Assembly: GCA_030431255.1 (NCBI GenBank)
Contig: JAUIJL010000022.1
Coordinates: 1-64,000, forward strand
DNA: 64,000 bases
DNA from: Thermoanaerobaculia bacterium
GTDB taxonomy: Bacteria; Acidobacteriota; Thermoanaerobaculia; Multivoradales; J023
Direction of reading: 5' to 3'
Part shown: piece after piece, positions 48,847 to 58,025 of the stretch
Layout of the letters: each line of letters begins with the position of its first letter
Numbering within the stretch: position 1 is the stretch's first letter
The notes under the pieces: generated by a model
What the model was told of the DNA's origin: nothing
Databases searched by the model: none
What the model saw: the letters and a program-made list of their open reading frames with translations, nothing else
Program-made: the position numbers and the translations under genes

Positions 48847-51003
48847 TTGACTTCAACGGAAAGAGAGCTGGGCCGGGCGTCACGAGGCGATGGATTGGGC
48901 GACTCGAAACCCGAAGAGATCGGCCCCTATCGGGTGATCGAGCGCCTCGGAAGCGGCGGCATGGGCGCGGTATTCCTGGCCGAGCAAACCGAGCCCGTGC
49001 AACGGTTGGTCGCGGTTAAGATCATGCGCTCGATCTTCGCCGACCTCGAAGCCAAGGCCCGCTTCGGAGCCGAGCGGCAGGCCATGGCCCGCCTCCAACA
49101 CCCCAACATCGCCCAGATCTTCGCTGCCGATTCCACCGACGAAGGACACCCCTACTTCGTCATGGAGCATGTGAAAGGCGAGCAGATCGTTCGCTATTGC
49201 GATCACAAGCGGCTGCCCATCAAAGATCGCCTGTTGCTCTTCTGTGACGTGTGCTCGGGAGCCCAGCACGCCCACCAAAAAGGCATCATTCACCGCGACC
49301 TCAAACCATCGAATATTTTGGTGGCGGAGATCGAGGGACGGCCGGTGCCGAAGATCATCGATTTCGGCATCGCCAAAGCTTTGGATCGGCCGCTGGCCGA
49401 GGACGCGGTGGTCACCGGTGATCGGCTGATCGGCACCCCGGCTTATCTTTCGCCCGAAGCGGCCAATCTCGCCGGAGATCCACTCGATTTGGATACCCGA
49501 TCCGACGTTTTCTCCCTGGGCATCTTGCTCTACGAGCTGCTGGTGGGACATCGGCCGTTCGACGACGAAAATACGAATCTCTTCCAGGTCTTGCAGCGGA
49601 TTGCCGTCGAAGAGCCGACAGGACCGAGCACCCGTTGGAGCGATCTAGACGTCGACACCCGCGACGTGATCGCCCAACAACGCCACCTCGAGCCCGCCGC
49701 TCTGCACAAAAGTCTGCGGGGTGATCTCGATTGGATCGTGCTCAAGGCCATCGCCAGGGATCGTGATCAACGGTACCCATCCACCGCCGCGCTGGCCGCC
49801 GACATCCAACGCTATCTGCGCCATGAGCCGGTAGAGGCCAGCCCGCCTTCCAATCTGTATCGCTTCCAGAAATTCGTTCGCCGCCGCCTGGGCGCGGTGA
49901 TTTCCGCAGCGGTCGTGGTTCTGGCCCTGGTGATCGGCTTCGCCGCCCGGACCCTCGAGGCCGAGCGCGCCAACCGGGAAGCGGCCGCGGCGATCGAAGC
50001 CCGTCGACAGACCGAGGTGGCGCTCGAAGAAGCGGAGCAAGCACGATCGGAAGCCGCGGAAGTCTCGAAGTTCTTGATCGATTTATTCAGCGTCTCCGAC
50101 CCTGGAGAGGCCCGGGGCAACACGGTGACGGCCCGCGAGCTGCTCGACAACGCCTCCCGGGAAATTCGCCGAGATCTCGCCGATCAGCCCCTCGTCCGCG
50201 CCCGATTCATGCAGACCATGGCGGAGGTCTACCGCAAGCTCGGCCTCTACGAAAAAGCGGCCCCCCTTTTTGATCAAGCGCTGGCGGACCGCAAGGCCAA
50301 CCTGCCGCCGGACCACCTCGACATCGCCCTGTCCCTCAACGGCAAAGCCGCCTTGCTCGCCGCCCTTGGGGATTCCGAAGCGGCCCTGCCACTATTTGTC
50401 GAGGCGTTGGATATCCGGCAGCGGGCTTTGGGGCCCGACGACCCCAGATTGGCTCCGAGCCTCAGCAATTTAGGCAATCTCTATACGGACTTGGAGCGCC
50501 CTGAACAGGCAGAGCCGTTGCTGGTGCGGGCCGTTGAGCTTGCCGAGCACTACCAGGGCCCCCAACGGCAGGCCGTGCTCGTGGCCTACAACAATTTGGG
50601 CTCCTACTACCTCGACCAGGGCCAGCTCGACAAAGCACAGCCGCTGCTCCAGACCTTTGTCGATCAACAGCGGGCCGCCGTCGGCTCAGACCACCCGTGG
50701 GTGGCGTTCGGATTGGAAAATCTGGGCGAGATCCGCTTCCAGCTCCAAGACCCAGACGGGGCTCTCACCTATTACGACGAAGCCTTGTCGATTCTCGAAA
50801 AGGTCTACGGTGCCGAGCATCCGGAATTCGGCTTCTGCCTGGCCAAGCTCGGCCTGATTTACACCAGCAAGGGCGACCGCCCCCGGGCCGAGGACCATTT
50901 TCAACGGGCCCTCGAGATCCACCGAGCAGTGCTACCCGAAGACCATCCGTACGTGATCGAAGCGGCCGAGGGATTGGCGGCCCTCGGCACGGCCGGCAGC
51001 TGA
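48847..51003 (+). CDS. Ser/Thr protein kinase with TPR tail
   Basis: A kinase of 718 residues from TTG at 48847 (or 746 from a TTG at 48763, which overlaps the sigma factor gene); neither start has a clear ribosome-binding site. The kinase domain has GSGGMGAVF, VAVKIM, HRDLKPSN, DFG and SPEA. A membrane segment follows (about 357-378 counted from 48847), then TPR units, several of the 42-residue type (LAPSLSNLGNLYTDLERPEQAEPLL). It lies 35 bp after the sigma gene, which suggests that kinase and sigma factor work together. The kinase region faces the cytoplasm and the TPR region the periplasm, as in the kinase at 1318. Confidence 0.92.
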   Translation: MTSTERELGRASRGDGLGDSKPEEIGPYRVIERLGSGGMGAVFLAEQTEPVQRLVAVKIMRSIFADLEAKARFGAERQAMARLQHPNIAQIFAADSTDEGHPYFVMEHVKGEQIVRYCDHKRLPIKDRLLLFCDVCSGAQHAHQKGIIHRDLKPSNILVAEIEGRPVPKIIDFGIAKALDRPLAEDAVVTGDRLIGTPAYLSPEAANLAGDPLDLDTRSDVFSLGILLYELLVGHRPFDDENTNLFQVLQRIAVEEPTGPSTRWSDLDVDTRDVIAQQRHLEPAALHKSLRGDLDWIVLKAIARDRDQRYPSTAALAADIQRYLRHEPVEASPPSNLYRFQKFVRRRLGAVISAAVVVLALVIGFAARTLEAERANREAAAAIEARRQTEVALEEAEQARSEAAEVSKFLIDLFSVSDPGEARGNTVTARELLDNASREIRRDLADQPLVRARFMQTMAEVYRKLGLYEKAAPLFDQALADRKANLPPDHLDIALSLNGKAALLAALGDSEAALPLFVEALDIRQRALGPDDPRLAPSLSNLGNLYTDLERPEQAEPLLVRAVELAEHYQGPQRQAVLVAYNNLGSYYLDQGQLDKAQPLLQTFVDQQRAAVGSDHPWVAFGLENLGEIRFQLQDPDGALTYYDEALSILEKVYGAEHPEFGFCLAKLGLIYTSKGDRPRAEDHFQRALEIHRAVLPEDHPYVIEAAEGLAALGTAGS

Positions 51004-51144
51004 GCCCCGCTCGATTTGGAAAGGCCTTCGTCAAGCCGACGACATTTCGGATAATCTCGGGCCTCGGATCGCCCGGCGCCGGCCGTCCGCCGTCACCCAC
51101 CTCGAGTCCAGCCCGAATGATTCAGCCTTGGAGGCCGTCACCTC

Positions 51145-52758
51145 ATGCCACGCCCGATGAAATCTCGTCTCTTTTCGATCGCTCTCCTCGCCCTAGCGGG
51201 ATTTGCCGTTTTCATCGGCGCCGCGATGCTCTACGACCGTCTCAGCCGGCCTCACATGGATTTCGAGCCCAATGACCAGCCCTCCGCCTTGGACGACGCC
51301 GACATCCAATGGCCGGAAAGGATCTTGGAATCGAGCCCCGAGCTCGAAACCGACCCCCAAGGCACCGTCTCGACTGAAGGCACCGTGTCCTCCGCCGATT
51401 TGGTCATCGCCAGCTGTGGATCTCTGAGCGACGACCGCCTGCCGGAGCGATGGATGGTGATCGGCTGGGACGGGGCGGATTGGCAGCTCATTTTGCCTTT
51501 GCTGCAAGAGGGCAAGCTGCCGAATTTGGAGCGGCTCATGCGCGGCGGCTCCTACGGCACCCTCGCCAGCATCGTGCCGACCATCTCTCCCGCCATCTGG
51601 ACCACCGTCGCCACCGGCACCACCCCGGGCGAGCACGGCATTTTGCACTTCTACAATCAGCAACCCCTGCTCGCGCGCTGGTGGAATCGGCTGCGCCATC
51701 TCGGCGAGCTGGAGCGTAGGCTCTACACCAACGCCGATCGACAGCGCCACGCTATTTGGAATTTGGCCACCGAGCACGACCGCGATGTCTTGGTGGTGGG
51801 CTACCACAACACCTTTCCCGTGGAGCAGGTCAAGGGTTTGATGGTGTCCAATTACCTGGTGCAGGATTCGGTGGCTCAAACCATGCACATGGAAGCGGGG
51901 GACGAAGAAAACGATTTGGCGTCGAGCTTGGTCTATCCGCTCGAGCACCTCGGGCGGGTGCTCGACATCCAAAAAGAAACCAATAGCCGGATCCCGGAGA
52001 TCGTGCAGCGCTTTGCCGATATTCCGGACGAGGAGCTGACGGAATTCCTCCGAGACTCTCGCCGCATCGATCCGGAGCGGGATCAAAAACCCTATTTCCT
52101 CGTCCACGCCTGGCTCTTCGACCAAATCGTGGCCGAGGTGGCTGACGCCTTCTTGGGCGAGACCTCTCCCGATTTGGCCATGGTGCACTTTCAAGGGGTC
52201 GATTGGGCGGCCCACCGATTCCTTTACTACCATTCGCCGGAGCTATACGCGGACATGGATTGGTCGGAGGAAACCCGAGCTCGGCTGGACGCCGAGAAGG
52301 CCCGCTATCAGGACACGGTGTCCGCGTTTTACGTCTATTTGGACGAGTGGCTGGGACGCCTGCTGACCCACCGCGACGATCGCACGGGTGTGCTCTTGAT
52401 GAGCGACCACGGTTTCGCGGCCGAGGCCGATCCGGACATCAACGGTGGTCACGACCACGCCCCTCCGGGCATGATCGTGCTCAACGGCCCGGGCATACGT
52501 CGTGATCACAAGCTCACCGGCGCCGACATCTACGACGTCTTGCCGACCCTGGTGACCGGTCTCGGCTTGCCGCTGGCGAAGGACCTCAAAGGCGATCCCT
52601 TGGTCGATGCGTTCTGCCCGGACGCCCTCGCCGCCGCCTCCACCGAAACCGTGGACACCTACAGCTCCGGCGAGCGTTTCATCCCCGAGATTTCTCGGCC
52701 CGCGGATCTCGACCGGGAGCTGCTGCAGCAGATGAAATCCCTGGGTTATATCCAATAA
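51145..52758 (+). CDS. Alkaline-phosphatase-fold phosphodiesterase / nucleotide pyrophosphatase
   Basis: A 537-residue membrane-anchored enzyme. A single N-terminal hydrophobic segment (about 9-28) is followed by an acidic linker. The metal-binding start is GWDGADW with Asp109, and the nucleophile region is SPAIWTTVATG, with Thr153 or Thr154. MSDHGF and GGHDHAPPG close the active site. This is the type I phosphodiesterase/nucleotide pyrophosphatase layout, which hydrolyses phosphodiester or phosphonate substrates outside the membrane. The substrate cannot be told. It is convergent with the TonB-like gene, 9 bp between stops. Confidence 0.88.
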   Translation: MPRPMKSRLFSIALLALAGFAVFIGAAMLYDRLSRPHMDFEPNDQPSALDDADIQWPERILESSPELETDPQGTVSTEGTVSSADLVIASCGSLSDDRLPERWMVIGWDGADWQLILPLLQEGKLPNLERLMRGGSYGTLASIVPTISPAIWTTVATGTTPGEHGILHFYNQQPLLARWWNRLRHLGELERRLYTNADRQRHAIWNLATEHDRDVLVVGYHNTFPVEQVKGLMVSNYLVQDSVAQTMHMEAGDEENDLASSLVYPLEHLGRVLDIQKETNSRIPEIVQRFADIPDEELTEFLRDSRRIDPERDQKPYFLVHAWLFDQIVAEVADAFLGETSPDLAMVHFQGVDWAAHRFLYYHSPELYADMDWSEETRARLDAEKARYQDTVSAFYVYLDEWLGRLLTHRDDRTGVLLMSDHGFAAEADPDINGGHDHAPPGMIVLNGPGIRRDHKLTGADIYDVLPTLVTGLGLPLAKDLKGDPLVDAFCPDALAAASTETVDTYSSGERFIPEISRPADLDRELLQQMKSLGYIQ

Positions 52759-52767
52759 CGGACCAGC

Positions 52768-53370
52768 TTATTCGCGTTTGCCGGAGCTTCTCAACGCGTA
52801 GTGCAGCTCCAGGCGGAGCACCACGGGCACGGCGTTGCCGGCCTGCTCCGCCGGCTTGAGCTCCCACAGCCACAAGGATTCGATCGCCGAGCGCATCAAA
52901 TCCCCGCCGATCAAGGATTTCGGGCAAACCCCAGCGACTTTGCCGTCGTCCTTGATCAGGATCTCGAAGAGCACGTATCCCTCGACCTGATTCATGCGGG
53001 CCTCGGCGTGGTAGTCCGGCAGAATCCTCGTCCGTACTACCGGCAGCTCGATGGAGTCGTCGATTTGCAGGAAGCGGGGACCGGCGGGATTGGAGGCTAC
53101 CGAGTCGAAGCTCTCACAGGCTTGTTGAGTGGCGGCGCGGTCGGCGTCGGTGATCTCCACCGTGACGTCACTGAAGAATTGCCCCTGTTGAGGACGATTG
53201 CGATAGTGACGCACGCCGTTGATGCGTTCGGACAGGTGCGGCACCAAGGATTCAGCCGAGGCGTCGGGCGAGGAACCGTCGGGCGGCGGGCTCGAGCCGA
53301 ACAAGGGTGAGTTACAAAGGGGCATGATCAGGCCGAGGGCCAACGTCAGAGCAAGGAATCGACTTCGCAT
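52768..53370 (-). CDS. TonB C-terminal-domain protein, exported
   Basis: A 200-residue protein with a signal segment (about 1-26) and a C-terminal TonB-like domain: GYVLFEILIKDDGKVAGVCPKS, MRSAIESLWLWELKPAEQAGNAVPVVLRLEL. These residues match the TonB_C pattern (EhIkxDGxV ... P). No long proline-rich membrane-anchored region is present, so it is not a classical energy transducer. Its role is unknown. It is separated by 106 bp from the methyltransferase gene. Confidence 0.85.
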   Translation of the reverse strand: MRSRFLALTLALGLIMPLCNSPLFGSSPPPDGSSPDASAESLVPHLSERINGVRHYRNRPQQGQFFSDVTVEITDADRAATQQACESFDSVASNPAGPRFLQIDDSIELPVVRTRILPDYHAEARMNQVEGYVLFEILIKDDGKVAGVCPKSLIGGDLMRSAIESLWLWELKPAEQAGNAVPVVLRLELHYALRSSGKRE

Positions 53371-53476
53371 CGCAGGATTCTCGGGGCAGATTCGTAGAGG
53401 CCATTCCCATGACCTCTATTTCAACGGCTCGGCCTGGAAACAAACCAGGCTTTACCTCTCATTCGTGAGGCAAAGT

Positions 53477-54139
53477 CTAACTCTGGCCCGGACTTTTTTC
53501 CAACACCCAGGTGGTCATACAGCGTAACCCTTGCACCTGGGTGGTCTTGATCGGGTCCAATAGCCGGCCGGACAGTCGCCGGGTTTCCAAAAACAACTGC
53601 TCCAGGGTCACCAAATATCGTTCGGCGCCGTCAGGCTGCACAAAACGTCCGCCGCCCTTGGCCACCACCTCCCGTTCTAAGCCGATATTCGACGCCAAAC
53701 GCACGAATAACAAGCCTCCCGGGACGAGCAGCCGCCAAGCTCCGTCGAGCTGAGCCCGGAAGCTCTCGTGGTCCTCGGCAAAATGCAGCACCGCATTGCA
53801 GATCACCGCGTCCGCGCAGGCTTCCTCGAACGGCGCCTGCTCCAAGGAACCGATCCGAAACGCGTCGGCGGGCAAGTGGGGAGCCAATCGGGAGGCCATC
53901 CCCTGCACGGCCGCAATCGCCTCCGGATTCGGATCGAAACCCATCACCGCGTATCCGGCGCCCATGAAGTAGACCAAATTGCGACCGCCACCACAGCCGG
54001 CATCGAGAATTTTCGAGCCCGGCGGCAGCCGCCCCTTCTGCAGCTGATCGAAGAGGTAGATGTCGATATTTCCCAAGAGCTCCAGCAAAAGACCGGGCTC
54101 CAAGCCGCTCAAACGATCAGGCCCCATGGAGCTCGTCAA
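53477..54139 (-). CDS. Class I SAM-dependent methyltransferase
   Basis: A 220-residue methyltransferase. Motif I is ILDAGCGGGRN (44-54), motif II FDPNP, and motif IV ICNAVLHFAEDHESF. The C-terminal block ends MTTWVLEKSPG. The substrate is unknown. ATG at 54139 overlaps the stop of the HerA-like gene by 4 bp, so the two are coupled. Confidence 0.9.
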   Translation of the reverse strand: MTSSMGPDRLSGLEPGLLLELLGNIDIYLFDQLQKGRLPPGSKILDAGCGGGRNLVYFMGAGYAVMGFDPNPEAIAAVQGMASRLAPHLPADAFRIGSLEQAPFEEACADAVICNAVLHFAEDHESFRAQLDGAWRLLVPGGLLFVRLASNIGLEREVVAKGGGRFVQPDGAERYLVTLEQLFLETRRLSGRLLDPIKTTQVQGLRCMTTWVLEKSPGQS

Positions 54140-56580
54140 TCCTCGACGGGTTGCCAGGCGAGGGCGACCAGGCGCACGTCCACGTCCGTCCGCCGCGGTT
54201 TCAGCTCGAAGGTCTCCAGCTCCTCGAGCTGGGGATCGAATCGGGTTTCAAGATCCGCGACCTCGTTCTGTAGCTCTTGCTCCAGGTCGGCAAATTGCTC
54301 TTGCAAAAGCTCCAAGCTCTCCTCGGCGCGGTCCACGTCCTGCCCCTCTTTCATGGTCCGGCTGAAGCTTCGGGCCGTGGTCGAGGCTCGACGCATGGAT
54401 TTGCGACCGAAAAAAGCCCCGAGAAGGGTGGTGCCCACATTGACCACCGCCTGAAGCTTCTGGTCTCTGCTCTGCTGACGCTCCTTTTCCACCTTCTGCT
54501 CGGCCCGCAACAGGCGACCGCGCAGGGTATCGAAGCGGCGGTCGTATTTCTTGCGGACTTTTTCCACCTCGAGGTCACGCTGCTCACGGGCGACGTCCGC
54601 CAAACGGATCCGAAACGCCCGCTCACTTTCCCCCGGCTCGGCGATCAGATCGAAGGTCGGGCTGCGGAGCAGCGGCCATCGACGCTCACGGTAGAGCATG
54701 TCCGCGAAGGATTTGGTGTAGGACTTGAACGCTTTCTCACCGGCCGCTTCCGAGGGCAGCTCGCCGAAAGTGGCCTGTGGCGCCGGCTTCCGCTCGAGGT
54801 CGTCCTCCTCGAGCTCCAGAAGCTCCGCTCGCGACCAATCCACGTCTCCGTCTCGGTCCAGCTCGGCCAAAAACAGCACTTCCTCCTCCGCTTCCAGGCC
54901 TTTTCGGCCGTCGACGAAATGCACTCTGGCTTCACCGATCAAGGCGGGCTCGTAGCGCACTCCGTCTCCGCCTCGATCGTTCACGGGCAAGAAGCGCTGG
55001 TCGATCTCCGCCGGCAGCATCGGACGGTCGCCGCCGCCGGTGGTCGAGCCCGAAGCTTTTCGCCGCGGGCCGGCCTTGATGCCGGTGCGCTTCGTGGAAT
55101 CACCTTCCGATGAGCCGGCGTGTTCTGCGGAGTCGGCCGCCGCCGCGGAAGCTTCCCGACGGTCGGCCATCAAGGTCTTGATCTGGCTGCGGGTCAGCGG
55201 GCCGCGCAAATAAGACAGAGCCCAGCGGACCCGGAACAGCACCGGGGCGTTTTCGTGCACGTTGTGCAATAGGAAGACCCGTTTATCCAAACCCGAGATC
55301 AAATGCTCGAGCTGTCGCTTGCTCAGGCCGGCCTCGGTGGAAAGCAGGCCGTCCATGACCCGTTCCTTGTCCCGCTCGGTTTGCAATCTGCCCAGAAGCC
55401 AGGTGCCGATATTCGACAGCGCCTTGTAGTCCAGATCCACCGGATTTTGGGTGGCGAGCACGAGGCCGACGCCGAAGGCCCGGGCCTGTTTGAGCAAGGT
55501 CAGCATGGGCGTCTTCGAGGGAGGATTGCCGATCGGTGGCAGGTAGCCGAAGACCTCGTCCATATAAACGATGGCCCGCAGGCTGGAGGTGCCGGCTTGG
55601 GTCCGCATCCAGCTCAAGACCTGATTCATCAGCATGGAGACGAAGAACATCCGCTCCGCATCCGACAAATGGGCGATCGATACCACGCTGACCCGAGGCT
55701 TGCCCCGAGGGTCGTAGAGCAAGTTGTCCACATCCAAAGGCTCACCGCTCATCCAGCTCTGGAAAGTCGGCGACGCCAGGAGATTGTTCAAGCTCATGGC
55801 CAGCTCGAACCGATCTTTCGACGGATAGAAGGAGTCCAGGGGAAAGACCCCGACTTTGTCGAATGGCGGATCCTGGATGCCCATGATCAGGCCGGCCAAG
55901 TCCAGGTCCCGCCCCTCCGACCAAGCGTGATGGAGCACGTTGGAGAGCAGAATGGCCTCGCGGCTTTGAATCGGGTCGGCGTCGATGCCCAGCAGCGACA
56001 ACAGGCTGACCGCGGTGGAGGCGATCCTCTGCTGCAAGAGGTCCGAATCTTCCAAGATCTCGGCCGGTGGCGCGCTGAAGGAGGACAGGATCGAAATCGG
56101 CAGACCGGCCTCGCTGCCCGGCGTGTAAATGGCCAGGTCCACGGTCTCGCGCAACCGGCCGATGCGGCTTCCGTCCTGATCCCACTTGGCCAAACCGGAT
56201 CGCCACAGCTCGGCTTGGGAGTCGGCGAAGTCCTCGACCGTCTGGCCCGCTCGGCTCGCTTGACCGGGATCCACCCAAGGTTTGAAGTCTTGCCCGCTGA
56301 GCTCGGGGAAGGTGAGCAGCAAATTGCCCAGGTCACCCTTGACGTCGATCGCGATGGCCGGAACGCCGTCGATCGCGGCTTCTTCCAACAAGCTCAAGCA
56401 CAAACCGGTCTTTCCACTACCGGTCATGCCCACGCACACCGCATGGGTGGTCAAGTCTTTGGAATCGTAGAGCAGAGGCGCGCTCTGCACCTCGCCGTCG
56501 GCGGGGTCGACCTCACGACCCAGATAGAAGGCACCGAGCTTTTCGTAGGCATCGACTTTCGAGCTCACGGGATCCTCCAT
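54136..56580 (-). CDS. HerA-like ATPase with C-terminal coiled coil
   Basis: An 814-residue P-loop protein of the HerA/FtsK superfamily. Walker A is GMTGSGKT (51-58), the Walker B DE lies in VYMDEVFGYLP near 340, and NPVDLDYKALSNIGTWLLGRLQTERD resembles the sensor region. The last 200 residues form a coiled coil (DLEVEKVRKKYDRRFDTLRGRLLRAEQKVEKE, LQEQFADLEQELQ). HerA proteins are hexameric DNA translocases; this variant lacks a NurA nuclease neighbour. ATG at 56580 (MEDPVSSK) is chosen; the upstream frame has no support. Coupled to a methyltransferase gene, it could belong to a DNA-modification or cell-envelope process, which is unproved. Confidence 0.88.
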   Translation of the reverse strand: MEDPVSSKVDAYEKLGAFYLGREVDPADGEVQSAPLLYDSKDLTTHAVCVGMTGSGKTGLCLSLLEEAAIDGVPAIAIDVKGDLGNLLLTFPELSGQDFKPWVDPGQASRAGQTVEDFADSQAELWRSGLAKWDQDGSRIGRLRETVDLAIYTPGSEAGLPISILSSFSAPPAEILEDSDLLQQRIASTAVSLLSLLGIDADPIQSREAILLSNVLHHAWSEGRDLDLAGLIMGIQDPPFDKVGVFPLDSFYPSKDRFELAMSLNNLLASPTFQSWMSGEPLDVDNLLYDPRGKPRVSVVSIAHLSDAERMFFVSMLMNQVLSWMRTQAGTSSLRAIVYMDEVFGYLPPIGNPPSKTPMLTLLKQARAFGVGLVLATQNPVDLDYKALSNIGTWLLGRLQTERDKERVMDGLLSTEAGLSKRQLEHLISGLDKRVFLLHNVHENAPVLFRVRWALSYLRGPLTRSQIKTLMADRREASAAAADSAEHAGSSEGDSTKRTGIKAGPRRKASGSTTGGGDRPMLPAEIDQRFLPVNDRGGDGVRYEPALIGEARVHFVDGRKGLEAEEEVLFLAELDRDGDVDWSRAELLELEEDDLERKPAPQATFGELPSEAAGEKAFKSYTKSFADMLYRERRWPLLRSPTFDLIAEPGESERAFRIRLADVAREQRDLEVEKVRKKYDRRFDTLRGRLLRAEQKVEKERQQSRDQKLQAVVNVGTTLLGAFFGRKSMRRASTTARSFSRTMKEGQDVDRAEESLELLQEQFADLEQELQNEVADLETRFDPQLEELETFELKPRRTDVDVRLVALAWQPVED

Positions 56581-56940
56581 GAAAGGCGGTTCTCGAGGGG
56601 GACAAGAAAGCGGAATCTTAACCCGGTTTCTCCATCTTCCTGTTGTCGCGAGCGCCTGAGGTCCAGCGATCGCCTTGAGCGCCTCCCAGCCGGCACACAT
56701 CATGCTTATACATATTGATATGACAGCAAGTGGCGGAATCGGCTGCCAAAATGGCCGTCCTGGACTCCAACCGATCGGGAAATTTCGCCTTGCCGGTAAA
56801 ACCGCCCTGTTTTCCCCATCGGTCGGAGGATAGAATTACACCGCCCTTAACACCAAGTAGCTTCAAAAAACCGGTTGGTCGCGCCGTGAGCACGCTTCTT
56901 CAAAGCTCCGACGGCGGGCTACCACAGGAGGATTCTGAAC
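56581..56940. other. Divergent promoter region, AT-rich patch with inverted repeat
   Basis: Around 56704-56724 lies the most AT-rich patch, with the inverted repeat CATATTGATATG (56711-56722), a candidate operator. TAGAAT at 56831 with a poor -35 may serve the LysM gene. Nothing else is seen. Confidence 0.4.
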
Positions 56941-57444
56941 ATGGGTCTGATGAGCTTTGTAAAGTCGGCTGGTAAAGCGCTGTTCGGCAACGACGAGGAA
57001 GAGAAGAAGATCGAGCAGGAAGTCCAAGCACAGGCCGATGCTCAGCGGGAAAAGCTCGACAAGCTGAAGAAGGCGCGCGCCATCCGCAACCGGATTCAGG
57101 AACAAGGACTGAAAGTCGAGGGCCTCGAGGTCAAGGTCGCCGGCGAGTCGGTGATCCTGAAGGGCAAAGTCGACACCCAGGAGACCGCCGAGAAAGTCGC
57201 TTTGACCGCCGGCAACCTCAAAGGCATCGACGTGGTCGACAACCGTCTCGAGGTCGAGAACCCCGAGCCCGAGGCCACTTTCTACACGGTGGTCAGCGGT
57301 GACACCCTGTCGAAAATCGCCAAAGAGCACTACGGCAACGCCGGCAAATACCCGGTGATCTTCGAGGCCAACAAACCGATGTTGAAGGACCCCGACAAGA
57401 TCTACCCGGGTCAGGTGCTTCGCATCCCGGCCATCGAGAGCTGA
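56941..57444 (+). CDS. BON-LysM protein (Kbp/YgaU-like)
   Basis: A 167-residue protein with an N-terminal charged helical part (about 15-50), a BON domain (55-105, LKVEGLEVKVAGESVILKGKVD) and a C-terminal LysM domain (TVVSGDTLSKIAKEHYGNA). E. coli Kbp, of the same layout and similar length, is a cytoplasmic potassium-binding protein. There is no signal peptide here either. AGGAGG at 56926-56931 supports the ATG. Confidence 0.88.
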   Translation: MGLMSFVKSAGKALFGNDEEEKKIEQEVQAQADAQREKLDKLKKARAIRNRIQEQGLKVEGLEVKVAGESVILKGKVDTQETAEKVALTAGNLKGIDVVDNRLEVENPEPEATFYTVVSGDTLSKIAKEHYGNAGKYPVIFEANKPMLKDPDKIYPGQVLRIPAIES

Positions 57445-57492
57445 TCGAGGTTTCATCCGACCGCTCGAGCCGACCCGTCCGTCGGTGAAAGA

Positions 57493-57516
57493 AGCCGCCC
57501 TCGGGCGGCTTTTTTC
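57493..57516 (+). terminator. Rho-independent terminator
   Basis: Perfect 8-bp stem AGCCGCCC / GGGCGGCT with a 2-nt loop followed by T-rich sequence. It ends the Kbp-like transcript before the tRNA genes. Confidence 0.9.
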
Positions 57517-57588
57517 ATTCGACACTCTGTTTCGCGTCAGTCCCGGGATAAGATACCGCCTGAAGGTTTCACCGCGTTGAGGTGATCG

Positions 57589-57617
57589 TTGACAGCCCAC
57601 AGGCTCTAGCTTATGCT
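57589..57617 (+). promoter_or_regulatory. Strong promoter of the tRNA gene cluster
   Basis: A perfect TTGACA (57589-57594) and TATGCT (57612-57617) are 17 bp apart, with a GC-rich discriminator, the classical stringently controlled tRNA promoter shape. Confidence 0.8.
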
Positions 57618-57636
57618 TCGCGCTCGCGTTTTCGGG

Positions 57637-57710
<74 letters not shown>

Positions 57711-57762
57711 TATAGACGCCCGACGCGCGACACCAAGATCCATCGAGGCGATCCGTTTTCGG

Positions 57763-57836
57763 CTGCCTGTAGCTCAGTTGGATAGAGCGGCGGCCTTCTA
57801 AGCCGCGGGTCGGGGGTTCGAATCCCTCCAGGCAGG
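57763..57836 (+). tRNA. tRNA-Arg(TCT)
   Basis: Acceptor CTGCCTG / CAGGCAG, anticodon stem GCGGC / GCCGC with loop CTTCTAA (anticodon TCT) and T-arm GGGGG-TTCGAAT-CCCTC with one G-U pair. The terminal CCA is not encoded. Confidence 0.97.
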
Positions 57837-57900
57837 CCAACCTGGGGCAGATCCACTGCCGTCGGACGTCCACAGATCGGTGTCATGGCACAAACTCGAT

Positions 57901-57977
57901 GCGCCCGTAGCTCAGCTGGATAGAGCGACGGCCTCCGGAGCCGTAGGTCAGGGGTTCGAATCCCTTCGGGCGCACCA
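57901..57977 (+). tRNA. tRNA-Arg(CCG)
   Basis: Acceptor GCGCCCG / CGGGCGC, anticodon stem ACGGC / GCCGT with loop CTCCGGA (anticodon CCG) and T-arm GGGGTTCGAATCCC. The 3' CCA (57975-57977) is encoded, unlike in the two upstream tRNAs. Confidence 0.97.
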
Positions 57978-58025
57978 CTCCATTCTTCCCCACCAATTCA
58001 CCGTCGTAGGCAGCCTGAAACGAGC

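Noticed and set aside
53432-53450. GCCTGG / CCAGGC hairpin considered as a terminator
   Set aside because: It has only a short T stretch on the strand with no upstream gene and no T-run on the gene-bearing strand.
54136-56580. Defence-system reading of the HerA-like ATPase with methyltransferase
   Set aside because: No NurA, SIR2 or nuclease partner, no transposon context; the evidence does not go beyond coupling of two genes.
55303-56718. Long antisense open frame opposite the HerA-like gene
   Set aside because: It lacks any domain, has no ribosome-binding site and lies wholly opposite a gene with complete motifs.
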